IMG/VR virus record: IMGVR_UViG_3300050343_000265
Location: 1 to 64,000 of that record
DNA: 64,000 nt
Direction: 5' to 3' (one strand)
DNA from: a virus
Under the pieces are notes generated by a model. That model ran no database searches, had not been told where the DNA came from, and was given only the letters and a program-made list of their open reading frames with translations. Each line of letters opens with the position of its first letter. Positions within the stretch are counted from its first letter, which is position 1. Shown here in pieces: positions 8,621 to 16,940 of the stretch. Made by a program: the position numbers and the translations under genes.

Positions 8621-9547
8621 ATGGATTCGTTTTATAATTACAAACCTAAGGAAGATGGTGATGCCACTGATTTGCAGAAGCAGGCATATCAAGGAAATAT
8701 GGTTCAATCGATTCTTGATAGCCAATTAGCACAGCAGCTGGGTCAATACAATGCAGGCTTAGCTCAAGATAATATGACGCATCAAGCTGATCTTGAGCAA
8801 CGTAATCAGACTGGCCTAATGGCTGAGGAGTTTAATTATGGAATGGCTGGAATGGATGCGCAGTTCAAGTACGGAGAACAAGGAGCACAGAATCAACATG
8901 AACGTGATATCGGAATGCTATCGGCAACTGGTGAAGAGCAGCGGCTTAATCTTTCAGCACAAGGTGATCAAGATCGTCTGGGTCAAATCGTAAAGGGTGA
9001 ACAAGATCGTATGACCAACGATCTAAATAACCAATCCTCCGAAGCAATTGCTTCTGGACGATATTCCGCTGATACAACAATTGCATCAACACAAGCCGAT
9101 GCTAGTAAGTACGGATCTAAAGAAGCTGCCGACGCGAGTAAGTATGGTTCTCAGGCTAGTAAAGATGCAAGCATTTACGGTTCGGATCGATCGGCTCAAT
9201 CGAGTATGTATGGATCTGACAAATCAGCTGAAGCAAGTATCTATGGATCTCAAGCAGCTAAAGATTCAAGTATCTTTGGTTCACAAGCATCAAAGGACGC
9301 AAGTACTTATGGATCTGATAAATCAGCTCAAGCTAGTATGTATGGATCTGACAGATCAGCTCAAGCCAGTATGTATGGAGCAGATAAATCTCTTGAAGGA
9401 TCTAAATATGGTACAGATGGAGTTATCCGTAACACTCGTGCAACAGGAGATGAAACTCGTAAGACCATGGATACTGAGCAACAGCTAAAAGCAAAAGAGC
9501 GGGCAGGGATGCATAAGTATGCACGTGGTACAGCGAGGGCTATGTAG
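8621..9547 (+). CDS. Virion-type protein with nine tandem 11-residue repeats
   Basis: 308 codons. Residues 1-150 are Gln/Asp-rich and helical. From about base 9112 to 9413 come nine tandem 11-residue units of the form YGSDKSAQASM (YGS, a variable pair, SA/AK, charged residue, ASx), encoded by 33-bp DNA repeats. The end is charged (KERAGMHKYARGT). An 11-residue period is typical of hendecad helices; a long stalk or helical filament is inferred. The stop overlaps the next GTG start (TAGTG). The gene is likely fused upstream to 8341. Confidence 0.65.
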   Translation: MDSFYNYKPKEDGDATDLQKQAYQGNMVQSILDSQLAQQLGQYNAGLAQDNMTHQADLEQRNQTGLMAEEFNYGMAGMDAQFKYGEQGAQNQHERDIGMLSATGEEQRLNLSAQGDQDRLGQIVKGEQDRMTNDLNNQSSEAIASGRYSADTTIASTQADASKYGSKEAADASKYGSQASKDASIYGSDRSAQSSMYGSDKSAEASIYGSQAAKDSSIFGSQASKDASTYGSDKSAQASMYGSDRSAQASMYGADKSLEGSKYGTDGVIRNTRATGDETRKTMDTEQQLKAKERAGMHKYARGTARAM

Positions 9548-10086
9548 TGTCAACCACGAAGGCTAAAACAGGTAAGGTCTATTTAAATACAGTTGACCAA
9601 TGGTTGGATAATATCCCTGCATCTGATAGTGAGGACTTCAAAGAATTTGCTGAGGTAACTCCATCCATCATTGAGATTTGGGTATATTCAGGAATCGTTG
9701 GATATGAAGGTACATTCAATGATCTTAGTCGATGGGTCAAAATGAAATATAAGAAGCTGGATCGTCGTGGAATTCTTAACAGTGAAATTAGTGCCCTTCA
9801 TTCCGATATACAGGAACTTAGAATGGCTATTACCTCAGGAGAAATCAAAGGAGATAACGGTGCTGCCAGGTTGGCGGCCCTGGAAAAAGAGCTTCGTTCT
9901 CACATTGAAGTCTCCGAACGAATCAATAAGTCTACTGATAAACGCGGGCTCGTCTTGGCCGGTGCAGACAGAGTGATGCGTGAAATGACAAGTATTTTCA
10001 AAGATGATCCTCAATTTGCTGAACCCATTGAAAATGCTATAAATGCAGTATGGGCAAAAGTCTATAGTGAGGTTAGTAATGCATGA
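9547..10086 (+). CDS. Putative small terminase subunit
   Basis: 179 residues from a GTG that overlaps the previous stop. Residues ~15-75 look like a helical DNA-binding region with aromatic residues (EIWVYSGIVGYEG, LSRWVKMKYKKLD), residues ~80-135 are coiled-coil-like, and the C terminus is a short helix. This plan (helical N domain, oligomerisation coil, tail) and its place just ahead of the large terminase suggest TerS, which recognises phage DNA for packaging. No sequence signature proves it. Confidence 0.45.
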   Translation: MSTTKAKTGKVYLNTVDQWLDNIPASDSEDFKEFAEVTPSIIEIWVYSGIVGYEGTFNDLSRWVKMKYKKLDRRGILNSEISALHSDIQELRMAITSGEIKGDNGAARLAALEKELRSHIEVSERINKSTDKRGLVLAGADRVMREMTSIFKDDPQFAEPIENAINAVWAKVYSEVSNA

Positions 10087-10354
10087 TCTTAGTCTGCCAG
10101 AACTTCCTGGTTATATTCCTAGTGTTGATATTCAAGAGCTGCGTCGTCAGGAGTATTTAGATAACCGATTGCCATCGATGCCTGGTGTAAGTATTGAAAA
10201 GTACTTTATGACTGATAGGCAAGCAGAAGCAGCAGCATTGGCACAAGCTATTGGCATCGCATACGAAGAAGATAGACAGCGTGCAATTATTATGCGAGCA
10301 AAGATGAGAGCTGAAGAAAGAATTGCTCAAAGATATGCTGAGGGTGAATATTAA
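10079..10354 (+). CDS. Small helical protein between terminase genes
   Basis: 91 residues from the ATG at 10079, whose overlap of 8 nt with the previous gene is more natural than the longer version from 10043. The start (LPELPGYIPSVDIQELRRQE) is followed by a long charged helix ending in ERIAQRYAEGEY. No family recognised; packaging role only by position. Confidence 0.55.
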   Translation: MHDLSLPELPGYIPSVDIQELRRQEYLDNRLPSMPGVSIEKYFMTDRQAEAAALAQAIGIAYEEDRQRAIIMRAKMRAEERIAQRYAEGEY

Positions 10355-10381
10355 AAGCTAGACTGATAGAAAAGTATCAGT

Positions 10382-11920
10382 ATGGCAATTGCAAGTTCTT
10401 CATTAGCATTTAAACGAGCTGCCTTGATGACAGCTACGAAGGTTACATCAAAACCCCCAACACCAGAGGTACTAAGAGCACGCGACGATTTCAAGGACTT
10501 TTGTGTAGCAATGGGAAAAGCTCCAGCACATCACATGTTGGAGTGGCATACGGAGTTATGTACCGGTAAAGATAGCGAGTGCCTACTTGGAATAGCGGGT
10601 CCTAATACTTCAATTTTGGCACCACGAGGATCAGCCAAAAGTACCGTGCTTGGTTTATTCGCAGCTTGGATGATTGGACGTCACACAGCTGCTAAAAAAA
10701 TGTTGAGGATCTTGTATATCGCATATATGGTAGACATCAGTAGAGCCAAGTCTGCAACTATTAAAGGGATTCTTACTAGTAACAAGTACAGAGAAATCTT
10801 TCCAATGGTGAGATTAAGTAAAATAAAACGTTCGGATGAATATTGGTCAATTGATTATGATTTTGCAGGTATTGATACAGCAGGTGAAGAAGCTTTTACA
10901 ATTGCGTGTGGTGGTCTCAAAGGTGCAATCACCTCTAAACGATCACAGCTGGTGCTTATTGATGACCCTATTAAATCTGCCGCTTCGATCAACAACCCAG
11001 ACATTCGCCGTGAGATGGAGCAAACGTGGTCTAACGTTATCGCACCAACGATGTTCCAAGGTGCACGGGCTATCTGTTTGGGAACCCGCTTCCACTTTGA
11101 CGATGTTCACGCAACTCTGTTTACTCCCAAGCACAACTGGAAACAGATAGTCCAAAAGGCTGTAATTACAGATGCTGAAGGTAGACAACGTTCATACTGG
11201 CCAGAATTCTGGTCTATGAAATATCTCAACGAAAGAAAGCTTGAAAACCGTACCGCATTTGCATATCAGTATTTGAATACAGCTGTCCGTAATACAGATG
11301 TAGGCATCTCACCTGAATTGATTGTTCGTTCTGAAGTGCCTGAAGACTATGACTGTCTTGGTGTAGGAATTGACTTGAGTGCAGGATTATCAGAAAAGAA
11401 TGACTGGACTGTATTTACACTTGGTGGAATTAAAGAAGGCAAGATTTATTTAATTGATCAACGTCGTGAGCGGACCATGGGAAACATGGACAAGATGGAC
11501 ACGCTTTGTGAAATGCTTGCAGATTGGAACATCCTTGTAGAAAACGATGAAGGTCAGTTCTTTCCAACAATGTCACCTTGCATAATCTGGCCTGAAGCTG
11601 TTGCGTACCAAACTTCTTTTGAAGGTGACTTCAAACGAATCATGCATGAAAATCGTGCTCTATACAATCTGACAGTTTCTCCAGTCAAAGGTTTTAAGGG
11701 AGACAAATTAGCGAGATTACGCGGAGTTCTAGGTTTATATGAAAATCGAAGAGTTGTTTGGAACAAGTGGAGAAAGTGGAATGTACTTGAAGAAGAGCTC
11801 TTAAACTTTGGTCATTCACAACATGATGATGCTGTTGACAGTATGGTTTTAGTTATGGGTGGACTACTTAGAAGAGGTAGTTTACAAATTGACTACAATA
11901 GTGACAGCTTTAGTTTATAA
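10382..11920 (+). CDS. terL: Terminase large subunit (DNA-packaging ATPase and nuclease)
   Basis: 512 residues. Walker A LAPRGSAKST at ~79-88, Walker B QLVLIDDP at ~188-196, and a C-terminal RNase H-like nuclease with GVGIDLSAG near residue 330 and HDDAVDSM near 480. This is the motor that threads DNA into the prohead through the portal and cuts the concatemer. Size and motif order fit phage terminases of the short-tailed and related groups. Its neighbours, a putative small subunit just upstream and portal downstream, are as expected. A TAGACT with correct spacing (about 21 nt) precedes the ATG, a poor match to the late motif. Confidence 0.92.
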   Translation: MAIASSSLAFKRAALMTATKVTSKPPTPEVLRARDDFKDFCVAMGKAPAHHMLEWHTELCTGKDSECLLGIAGPNTSILAPRGSAKSTVLGLFAAWMIGRHTAAKKMLRILYIAYMVDISRAKSATIKGILTSNKYREIFPMVRLSKIKRSDEYWSIDYDFAGIDTAGEEAFTIACGGLKGAITSKRSQLVLIDDPIKSAASINNPDIRREMEQTWSNVIAPTMFQGARAICLGTRFHFDDVHATLFTPKHNWKQIVQKAVITDAEGRQRSYWPEFWSMKYLNERKLENRTAFAYQYLNTAVRNTDVGISPELIVRSEVPEDYDCLGVGIDLSAGLSEKNDWTVFTLGGIKEGKIYLIDQRRERTMGNMDKMDTLCEMLADWNILVENDEGQFFPTMSPCIIWPEAVAYQTSFEGDFKRIMHENRALYNLTVSPVKGFKGDKLARLRGVLGLYENRRVVWNKWRKWNVLEEELLNFGHSQHDDAVDSMVLVMGGLLRRGSLQIDYNSDSFSL

Positions 11921-11926
11921 AGAGGC

Positions 11927-12511
11927 ATGTCAAAACTAAAAAAAAGAATGGCTGGGAAAAAGCTTGATGAACGTTTTGGTGAAGGGTTCACAGATCGCGT
12001 AAAAGGCGATGGAATGCAGGAACCTACTAAACAGGGTTATTCCAAACGAGAATTGCTTGCTGAATTTCGCGGACGTCCAGATGGTGTAAGTATCGATGAA
12101 GGTGAAGGAAACTTAGTTGATAAATACCAAGGTCTTGTAGACTCAGGCAAAAGATTCAATAATCAAGCTGAGGACTATCTAAAAAGCCATGGTGTGATTT
12201 TTAATCAGCCTGAAGAGATTGTTATCAAAGATGAGCCTGAAGAAATCGATCTTATTACTGATGAGCCTACAGTTGAATATACTCCAGCACCTGTAACATT
12301 TTCCTCAGCACCAATTCAATCAATCGTGAGTAGTGGAGACGGTGGAATGAATATTAACCAGGACAATGATATTAGTAATATGATCTACGGCAATGATAAT
12401 AATGTTTCGAACTATCAAGATAATTCCATAGGCAATATTGGGGATGAATTATATGCCCAACGAAATCCCATGGATTTCAAAAATATGTTCATGCAAAATC
12501 TATTTAGCTGA
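11927..12511 (+). CDS. Acidic protein with Asn/Asp-rich C-terminal motif
   Basis: 194 residues, 6 nt after terL with GAGG before the ATG. The N terminus is basic (KLKKRMAGKK), the middle acidic (PEEIVIKDEPEEIDL), and the C-terminal third reads MNINQDNDISNMIYGNDN then NYQDNSIGNIGD. The same motif recurs in the gene ending at 14047 (NVNQDNDINNN, NNQQDNSIRNYGGD), so the two proteins probably share a fold or partner. Function unknown. Confidence 0.6.
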   Translation: MSKLKKRMAGKKLDERFGEGFTDRVKGDGMQEPTKQGYSKRELLAEFRGRPDGVSIDEGEGNLVDKYQGLVDSGKRFNNQAEDYLKSHGVIFNQPEEIVIKDEPEEIDLITDEPTVEYTPAPVTFSSAPIQSIVSSGDGGMNINQDNDISNMIYGNDNNVSNYQDNSIGNIGDELYAQRNPMDFKNMFMQNLFS

Positions 12512-12558
12512 GGACTGAACCATGGCAAGAAGGAATCAAGGTAAAGGAAACAAAGGCG

Positions 12559-13473
12559 GTGGAAACCGAGGTGGTGGAAACCGAGGTGGTGGAAACAAAG
12601 GTGGTGGAAATAGAGGTGGTGCCAATAATCCGGGGTGGTGGAGGCGGTAGAAGTCAGCCTGCAGCACAGAGTGGAAGAGGTGGCGGCGGTAGAAGTCAGC
12701 CTGCATCCAGTCCTTCACCACAGCCAGCTCAAGCTAAAGCGCAAAGTCAGCTTAGAACTAAAGTCCAAGGACTCCGCGCTAAAGCCAGGGAAGCTACTAA
12801 ATCTGGTAACGATACTCGTGCAAGCCAAATTCGTGCAAAGATTGGCAATAAGAGAATTAAAAATACACGTAATAAACTTGCTACAGCTCAAGCTGCGGGC
12901 AATACAAAGCGTGCTGGACGTGTTGGTAATCGTCTAGAGAATTTAAAAACAAAGAGAAACGATAGACGTCAAAAATCTTTTAACTCACAGCAGAATGTCA
13001 ACAGTGCGGCAGATTTTGATTTTGCAAAACATTCTAAAGGGAGAGTCGGCGTAAGGGAGCTCGGGTATCTCAAACGTGATAAAGGTTTCTCTAGAGATGA
13101 AATTGCTGCAGCCGCCAACAATAGTGGATTAAAAATTGGCAAGCGAGCTCAGAATCGCCTTAATAGGTGGGCTTCCGCTAAAGATAAAGCTAATGGCACT
13201 CCTGTACCTGAAGGTAGTCAAACAATTATAAATGAAGAGCAACCTCCAAAATTTGACCAACCGTTGACTACTATGCCTGTACCTCAACCATCTCCTTCTC
13301 CTTCTCCTTCACCTTCACCTTCACCTTCACCTTCACCTTCTCCTTCTCCTTCTCCTGATAAGCCGATCACAGTTGTTAACCCCCAACCAAATCCATACGT
13401 TACTCCTAACCCGACCATCGTCACTCCTCAACCTACCGTTCAACCTTACTCAGCCAAATCCTTATATAACTGA
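12559..13473 (+). CDS. Middle part of the Gly/Pro-rich protein
   Basis: The first ~25 codons of this frame (ETEVVETEVV...) are an out-of-frame reading of the Gly-Asn repeats; genuine sequence starts at about residue 25 (RGGGGGRSQPAA). It includes a helical basic section, a segment GVRELGYLKRDKGFSRDEIA, and near 13290-13350 a run of nine or more Ser-Pro pairs. Function unknown; surface or linker protein inferred from composition. Confidence 0.55.
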   Translation: METEVVETEVVETKVVEIEVVPIIRGGGGGRSQPAAQSGRGGGGRSQPASSPSPQPAQAKAQSQLRTKVQGLRAKAREATKSGNDTRASQIRAKIGNKRIKNTRNKLATAQAAGNTKRAGRVGNRLENLKTKRNDRRQKSFNSQQNVNSAADFDFAKHSKGRVGVRELGYLKRDKGFSRDEIAAAANNSGLKIGKRAQNRLNRWASAKDKANGTPVPEGSQTIINEEQPPKFDQPLTTMPVPQPSPSPSPSPSPSPSPSPSPSPSPDKPITVVNPQPNPYVTPNPTIVTPQPTVQPYSAKSLYN

Positions 13474-14047
13474 TATTGATGATAGCTTCAATGATTTTGA
13501 TGATAGCTTCAACAATAACAACGACCAAGATGTTGACTACACTCAGACGTTAAATGTTAATCAAGACAATGACATCAACAATAATGTTACTGGTGACGGC
13601 AACTACATAAATAATCAGCAAGATAATTCCATTCGTAACTACGGTGGGGATCAGCGCGTCTTTAATTATCAAAGCAATGGTTATGGTGGCACAGGCAGAG
13701 GTGTAGATAGTCCTGCATCTGCTGCAACAATGGCCGGTTTCTATTCACCTAGTGATAGTCATGCCGCTAACGCTGCTCGTCTTGATCGACGCATAACTCA
13801 AGGAAACGATTATGCGAAGAACAATATGAATACAAGTAATATTGCACAGGGTGCAATGATGATGGCAAAACAAAATAGAAGCATTGATCCAGCTCTCATG
13901 GATCAGCGTGTTCAAGGACGAGGTGCTGCAAGTAAAGCTCAGGCTTACATGATGGGTAACTCTATTTATGGTGACCTTGCTGGCTTTAGGCCCCAGTGGA
14001 ATCAACCACAGTCCCCTAAGCCACCTCAAATGCCCAATTTCGGTTAG
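13373..14047 (+). CDS. C-terminal part of the Gly/Pro-rich protein
   Basis: Genuine sequence begins around residue 28 (QPNPYITDIDDSFNDFDD). It holds an Asn/Asp/Gln-rich section (NVNQDNDINNN, GNYINNQQDNSIRNYGG) like that of the protein at 11927, then a helical Ala/Met/Gln-rich domain and a Pro-rich tail. Repeated short Asn-rich units suggest a beta-solenoid-like fold, but this is a guess. Confidence 0.5.
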   Translation: MLTPNQIHTLLLTRPSSLLNLPFNLTQPNPYITDIDDSFNDFDDSFNNNNDQDVDYTQTLNVNQDNDINNNVTGDGNYINNQQDNSIRNYGGDQRVFNYQSNGYGGTGRGVDSPASAATMAGFYSPSDSHAANAARLDRRITQGNDYAKNNMNTSNIAQGAMMMAKQNRSIDPALMDQRVQGRGAASKAQAYMMGNSIYGDLAGFRPQWNQPQSPKPPQMPNFG

Positions 14048-14096
14048 TACATTAAATAAGAATTAATCGATAGACTAATAGTAAAGAGAACATAGT

Positions 14097-16379
14097 ATGA
14101 ATCAATCAGGAGATAACGGATTCAATCAAATCCTCACTGCTGCCAAGGAGCGGCGTGGGGACTTGTCCGTTGACACAATGATTGTTAGTTCTCATCTATC
14201 ACAGATGAGAATGTTCATGCTACGTCGGGGTGTTGAGTTCTATGCTGAACAAGATAGCTACGGCTATCGAAAAGAGTTTCTTTCAAAAGTCTGCGAGCAA
14301 AATATGCTCGACATGAAACTAGATAGTATTGTTGATTATTTCTTATGTGACGGACAGGGTTTATTCTACTTCCGTCCATCTGGTGATGATTATCAACTTC
14401 TTTACTTTCCAAAAGAAAACTATAGAGCCTATAGAGATCAGGAAGGTAATTTAAGTAGTGTTATATTACGCTATACCTTTAACGTACAAGAAAACAAAGG
14501 CTTTGACAACTATCCCACCAACACTCAACGTGGTGGAAAGAAAAAATATATCAAACTTCAAGTCTATAAAGATCGAATCGAGCAAACAATTTCTGATGAA
14601 AAAATTGAATTCGAGAATTCACTAGGGGGACCACAAGTTTCATTACCGGGTCAAGTTGAAACACTCACTAATAGTCTTGGTTTTATTCCAGCAGTAGAAA
14701 TCTATAACTACATGGACTGTACCGGTGAAGCTGCTGGTAATGGTGAGTTTGAATGGTTGTCCAACCAAATCATGTATCACAATGAATTGGTTCAGAATGT
14801 TCGTAAGAACTTGAAGTTCTTCGGCAATCCTACGTTGATTTCTAGTCGTCCTAAGCAGGATATTATTGAAAGTGGTGATGAAAATACTTTCCGTCCAACA
14901 ATAAGTTCACAAGCTGGCTTCAGTGCTATTGGACGTTCTAGTACACGTGTAAGTGAACCGTTTGGCGGTGCTTCCATGCTGGACGGACAAATCAGAGTCC
15001 CGAGAGTTATTGCAAACCTAGAACCAACGGATCGTATTAGCTATCTAACGCCTGACAGCGTTAGTGGTGATCAAAACATGTATGTCAAGCAATACCGTCA
15101 AGAGATTCGTCTAGCACTTGGTGGTGTGGATGATCTTGACTTCCAAGCTGCTGGTACTGCATATGAAATTAAAACTCTGTATGGACGTGTAGCAGCGACT
15201 GCTGAAAAGAAAGCACGTGCCATGTTTACGTATGGTCTTTGCCGCTTATTTTCATTAATGATCTCTCATGAAGAACGTATGTTTAATGAGAGCTTTAGCG
15301 TAGCAATTGGATTGGAAAAGCCTGTAATTCCACTCATAGAAGATTATCCAAACCCCGAAGATTATCAAAAGCAGAATGAAAAGTATAGAAAGAACTTTGC
15401 TAAGTATGAACGCTTAAAGAATGAAGCACTGAACGCTATACTTGAGGGAGGCGAAATGCCCCCTGGTGTAACTGGACTTATTCCAGATGGAAGCACACAA
15501 GTTGACTGGCGTTGGATGGGTGAAGTTTTTGAAGATAGCTCTGATGAGATCCTTCAAAACTCTATCGTTGTCCGAAACCTGCAAGAAGCAGGCGTTGGTT
15601 CAATTGAAGCACTGAAGTACCTCTTCCCAAGTAAAACTGACGAAGAACGTTCAGCAATGTTAAGTGGATTTCCATTCAGAGTAGTCCAACAAACACAACA
15701 AAGTATTTCTCAATTCATTGGATTACTTGGCAATTTATATCAGTTGCCACATCCACAAACACCGGATAAGCCTTTGGCATCCGACCCGAACCTAGATATC
15801 ACTGGGTTCTTATACAGATCACTAGATTATTTACGTAAGGAGTTAAGTTACAGTGGAAAGTACAAACCAAGTAGCAACGACACAAGCATCAGTAAGCTCT
15901 CCGATGCAGACATCCGCCGCTCCGGTCTCGGCAGGACAGTACGCGACGAGCGCACCCCAGACATTCCAGGGCTCACCGATGGGCCAGGCACCTCAGGCTC
16001 CGGTCTACCAGGCGCAGGCCCCGGTAGCGCAGGCTTCGGCACCAGCGCAGGCCAGCAATCCGTGGCAGGAGGCGTTCCAGGCGCTGAGCGCAAGTTTGAA
16101 TACAAGCAGCCCCTCCCAGGCCCAGGTTCCATCCTCGGCGTATCAGACGCCAACACCTCAGGCACTTATCCAGGCTCCGCTGGCTTCGGTTCCCCAAACC
16201 CAGCAACAAGCCCAGTATTCGGATCACCGGACTTACAGTCCCCAAGCTTCAACCCAGGCTTATCAGCAGCAGGCTTACCAGCAGCAGCTGGCCGCTCAGG
16301 AGGCGTACCAGGCGCAGCAAATGCAGGCTCCGCAGGTAAACGACGGGTACCTAAGTCAAATCAGCGACGAAAGTCTTGA
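14097..16379 (+). CDS. Portal protein (head-tail connector)
   Basis: 760 residues. The conserved-looking core (to ~590) is rich in helices and has the composition and gene order (terL, portal, scaffold, capsid) of podovirus-type portals; the dodecameric ring would form the DNA channel. Features include residues ~330-380 with LEPTDRISYLTPD and VKQYRQEIRLALGGVDD, typical of the clip and stem helices. The last ~175 codons are a low-complexity Gly/Ser/Pro/Ala tail ending in basic KRRVPKSNQRRKS, and they overlap the scaffold gene in another frame by 527 nt. Assignment rests on size, context and fold impression rather than a diagnostic motif. Confidence 0.75.
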   Translation: MNQSGDNGFNQILTAAKERRGDLSVDTMIVSSHLSQMRMFMLRRGVEFYAEQDSYGYRKEFLSKVCEQNMLDMKLDSIVDYFLCDGQGLFYFRPSGDDYQLLYFPKENYRAYRDQEGNLSSVILRYTFNVQENKGFDNYPTNTQRGGKKKYIKLQVYKDRIEQTISDEKIEFENSLGGPQVSLPGQVETLTNSLGFIPAVEIYNYMDCTGEAAGNGEFEWLSNQIMYHNELVQNVRKNLKFFGNPTLISSRPKQDIIESGDENTFRPTISSQAGFSAIGRSSTRVSEPFGGASMLDGQIRVPRVIANLEPTDRISYLTPDSVSGDQNMYVKQYRQEIRLALGGVDDLDFQAAGTAYEIKTLYGRVAATAEKKARAMFTYGLCRLFSLMISHEERMFNESFSVAIGLEKPVIPLIEDYPNPEDYQKQNEKYRKNFAKYERLKNEALNAILEGGEMPPGVTGLIPDGSTQVDWRWMGEVFEDSSDEILQNSIVVRNLQEAGVGSIEALKYLFPSKTDEERSAMLSGFPFRVVQQTQQSISQFIGLLGNLYQLPHPQTPDKPLASDPNLDITGFLYRSLDYLRKELSYSGKYKPSSNDTSISKLSDADIRRSGLGRTVRDERTPDIPGLTDGPGTSGSGLPGAGPGSAGFGTSAGQQSVAGGVPGAERKFEYKQPLPGPGSILGVSDANTSGTYPGSAGFGSPNPATSPVFGSPDLQSPSFNPGLSAAGLPAAAGRSGGVPGAANAGSAGKRRVPKSNQRRKS

Positions 16380-16875
16380 AGTCCTTGAGCACTTTGGTGC
16401 TGAAGCCCCTTCCCTTCTGAACACCTATGCCTGTGCCGTTGAGGATGCCCTCATCGAGCAAGTACAGCGTGGTCAGTCCCAGTCACTCATGCTTGAGGCA
16501 GCTGGTGAAGAGCGTGCAGCTATGAACCTCATGCTCACCGACCCAGACGTTCTTGCTGATTACGTCAACGATTTCTACGGCCCTGAAGGTCCATATCCAA
16601 CTGAGACTCCTCAAGAGGCATATGACCGTGAGCAGTACGAAGCTTACGAACAGTTTGAAGCTGAAATCGAAGCACAAGAAATGGGTCAAGTCCCTGCTTC
16701 CTTCCAGCGTCCACAAATGGACATGCCAGTTCCCGGTCGCCAGCAGAACCCTGCTAATGACTTCTGGGGTGGCTTTAGCCAGATGATGGATCAGAACCCT
16801 GAGAACGCTTGGCAGTACCTTTCCCAGGCACAGCCCGGCATGCTCTCTACGAAGATGCTTGTTCAGGACACCTGA
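15853..16875 (+). CDS. Capsid scaffolding protein (putative)
   Basis: 340 residues from a GTG preceded by AAGGAG at 15837-15842 (10-nt spacer). The N-terminal ~150 residues are Gln/Ala/Pro-rich and disordered; the C-terminal part is acidic and helical with many Glu and Met. This composition and its position between portal and capsid genes match scaffolds, which guide prohead assembly and leave before DNA entry. Codon choice resembles that of the capsid gene, suggesting strong expression. The first 527 nt also encode the portal tail in another frame, which is exceptional. Confidence 0.65.
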   Translation: MESTNQVATTQASVSSPMQTSAAPVSAGQYATSAPQTFQGSPMGQAPQAPVYQAQAPVAQASAPAQASNPWQEAFQALSASLNTSSPSQAQVPSSAYQTPTPQALIQAPLASVPQTQQQAQYSDHRTYSPQASTQAYQQQAYQQQLAAQEAYQAQQMQAPQVNDGYLSQISDESLEVLEHFGAEAPSLLNTYACAVEDALIEQVQRGQSQSLMLEAAGEERAAMNLMLTDPDVLADYVNDFYGPEGPYPTETPQEAYDREQYEAYEQFEAEIEAQEMGQVPASFQRPQMDMPVPGRQQNPANDFWGGFSQMMDQNPENAWQYLSQAQPGMLSTKMLVQDT

Positions 16876-16887
16876 TAAGTAACAGTA

Positions 16888-16911
16888 AGGGGGTACTTAG
16901 ATGTATCCCCT
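16888..16911 (+). terminator. Nine-pair hairpin after the scaffold gene
   Basis: AGGGGGTAC, TTAGAT loop, GTATCCCCT, with one G-T pair. No T-run follows, so it may be a weak terminator or an RNA-processing or stabilising stem. Its last base is the first base of the downstream promoter hexamer. Confidence 0.45.
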
Positions 16912-16916
16912 ACAAT
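16911..16916 (+). promoter_or_regulatory. Late-type promoter hexamer (TACAAT)
   Basis: CCTACAATA, 24 nt before the ATG at 16941. Variant of the TTARAATA pattern with C at position three. Confidence 0.5.
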
Positions 16917-16940
16917 ATAAGTATTAGTTAGTAATTGAAA

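Larger units (their letters stand above)
12522..14047 (+). pseudogene. Gly- and Pro-rich virion-type protein in three frames
   Basis: An ATG at 12522 (after GAGGACTGAACC) starts MARRNQGKGNKGGG and repeats of GGGNRGGGN, but the frame stops at about 12650. Removing one G of the GGGG run near 12632 joins it to the frame of 12559-13473 (GGGGGRSQPAAQSG). Near 13455 that frame ends, while QPNPYITDIDDSF in the overlapping frame continues to 14047. Joined, the protein has a basic Gly-rich start, a helical middle, a Ser-Pro repeat tract and an Asn-rich C-terminal domain. It resembles the intact protein at 47176. Sequencing indels or slippage are both possible. Confidence 0.6.

Noticed and set aside
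9112-9413. Regular 33-bp DNA repeats
   Set aside because: They encode in-frame 11-residue protein repeats and have no unique spacers, so this is not a CRISPR array.
15848-16375. Long minus-strand frames opposite the portal-scaffold overlap
   Set aside because: They are shadows of the low-complexity, GC-rich sequence; no promoter or ribosome site on that strand.
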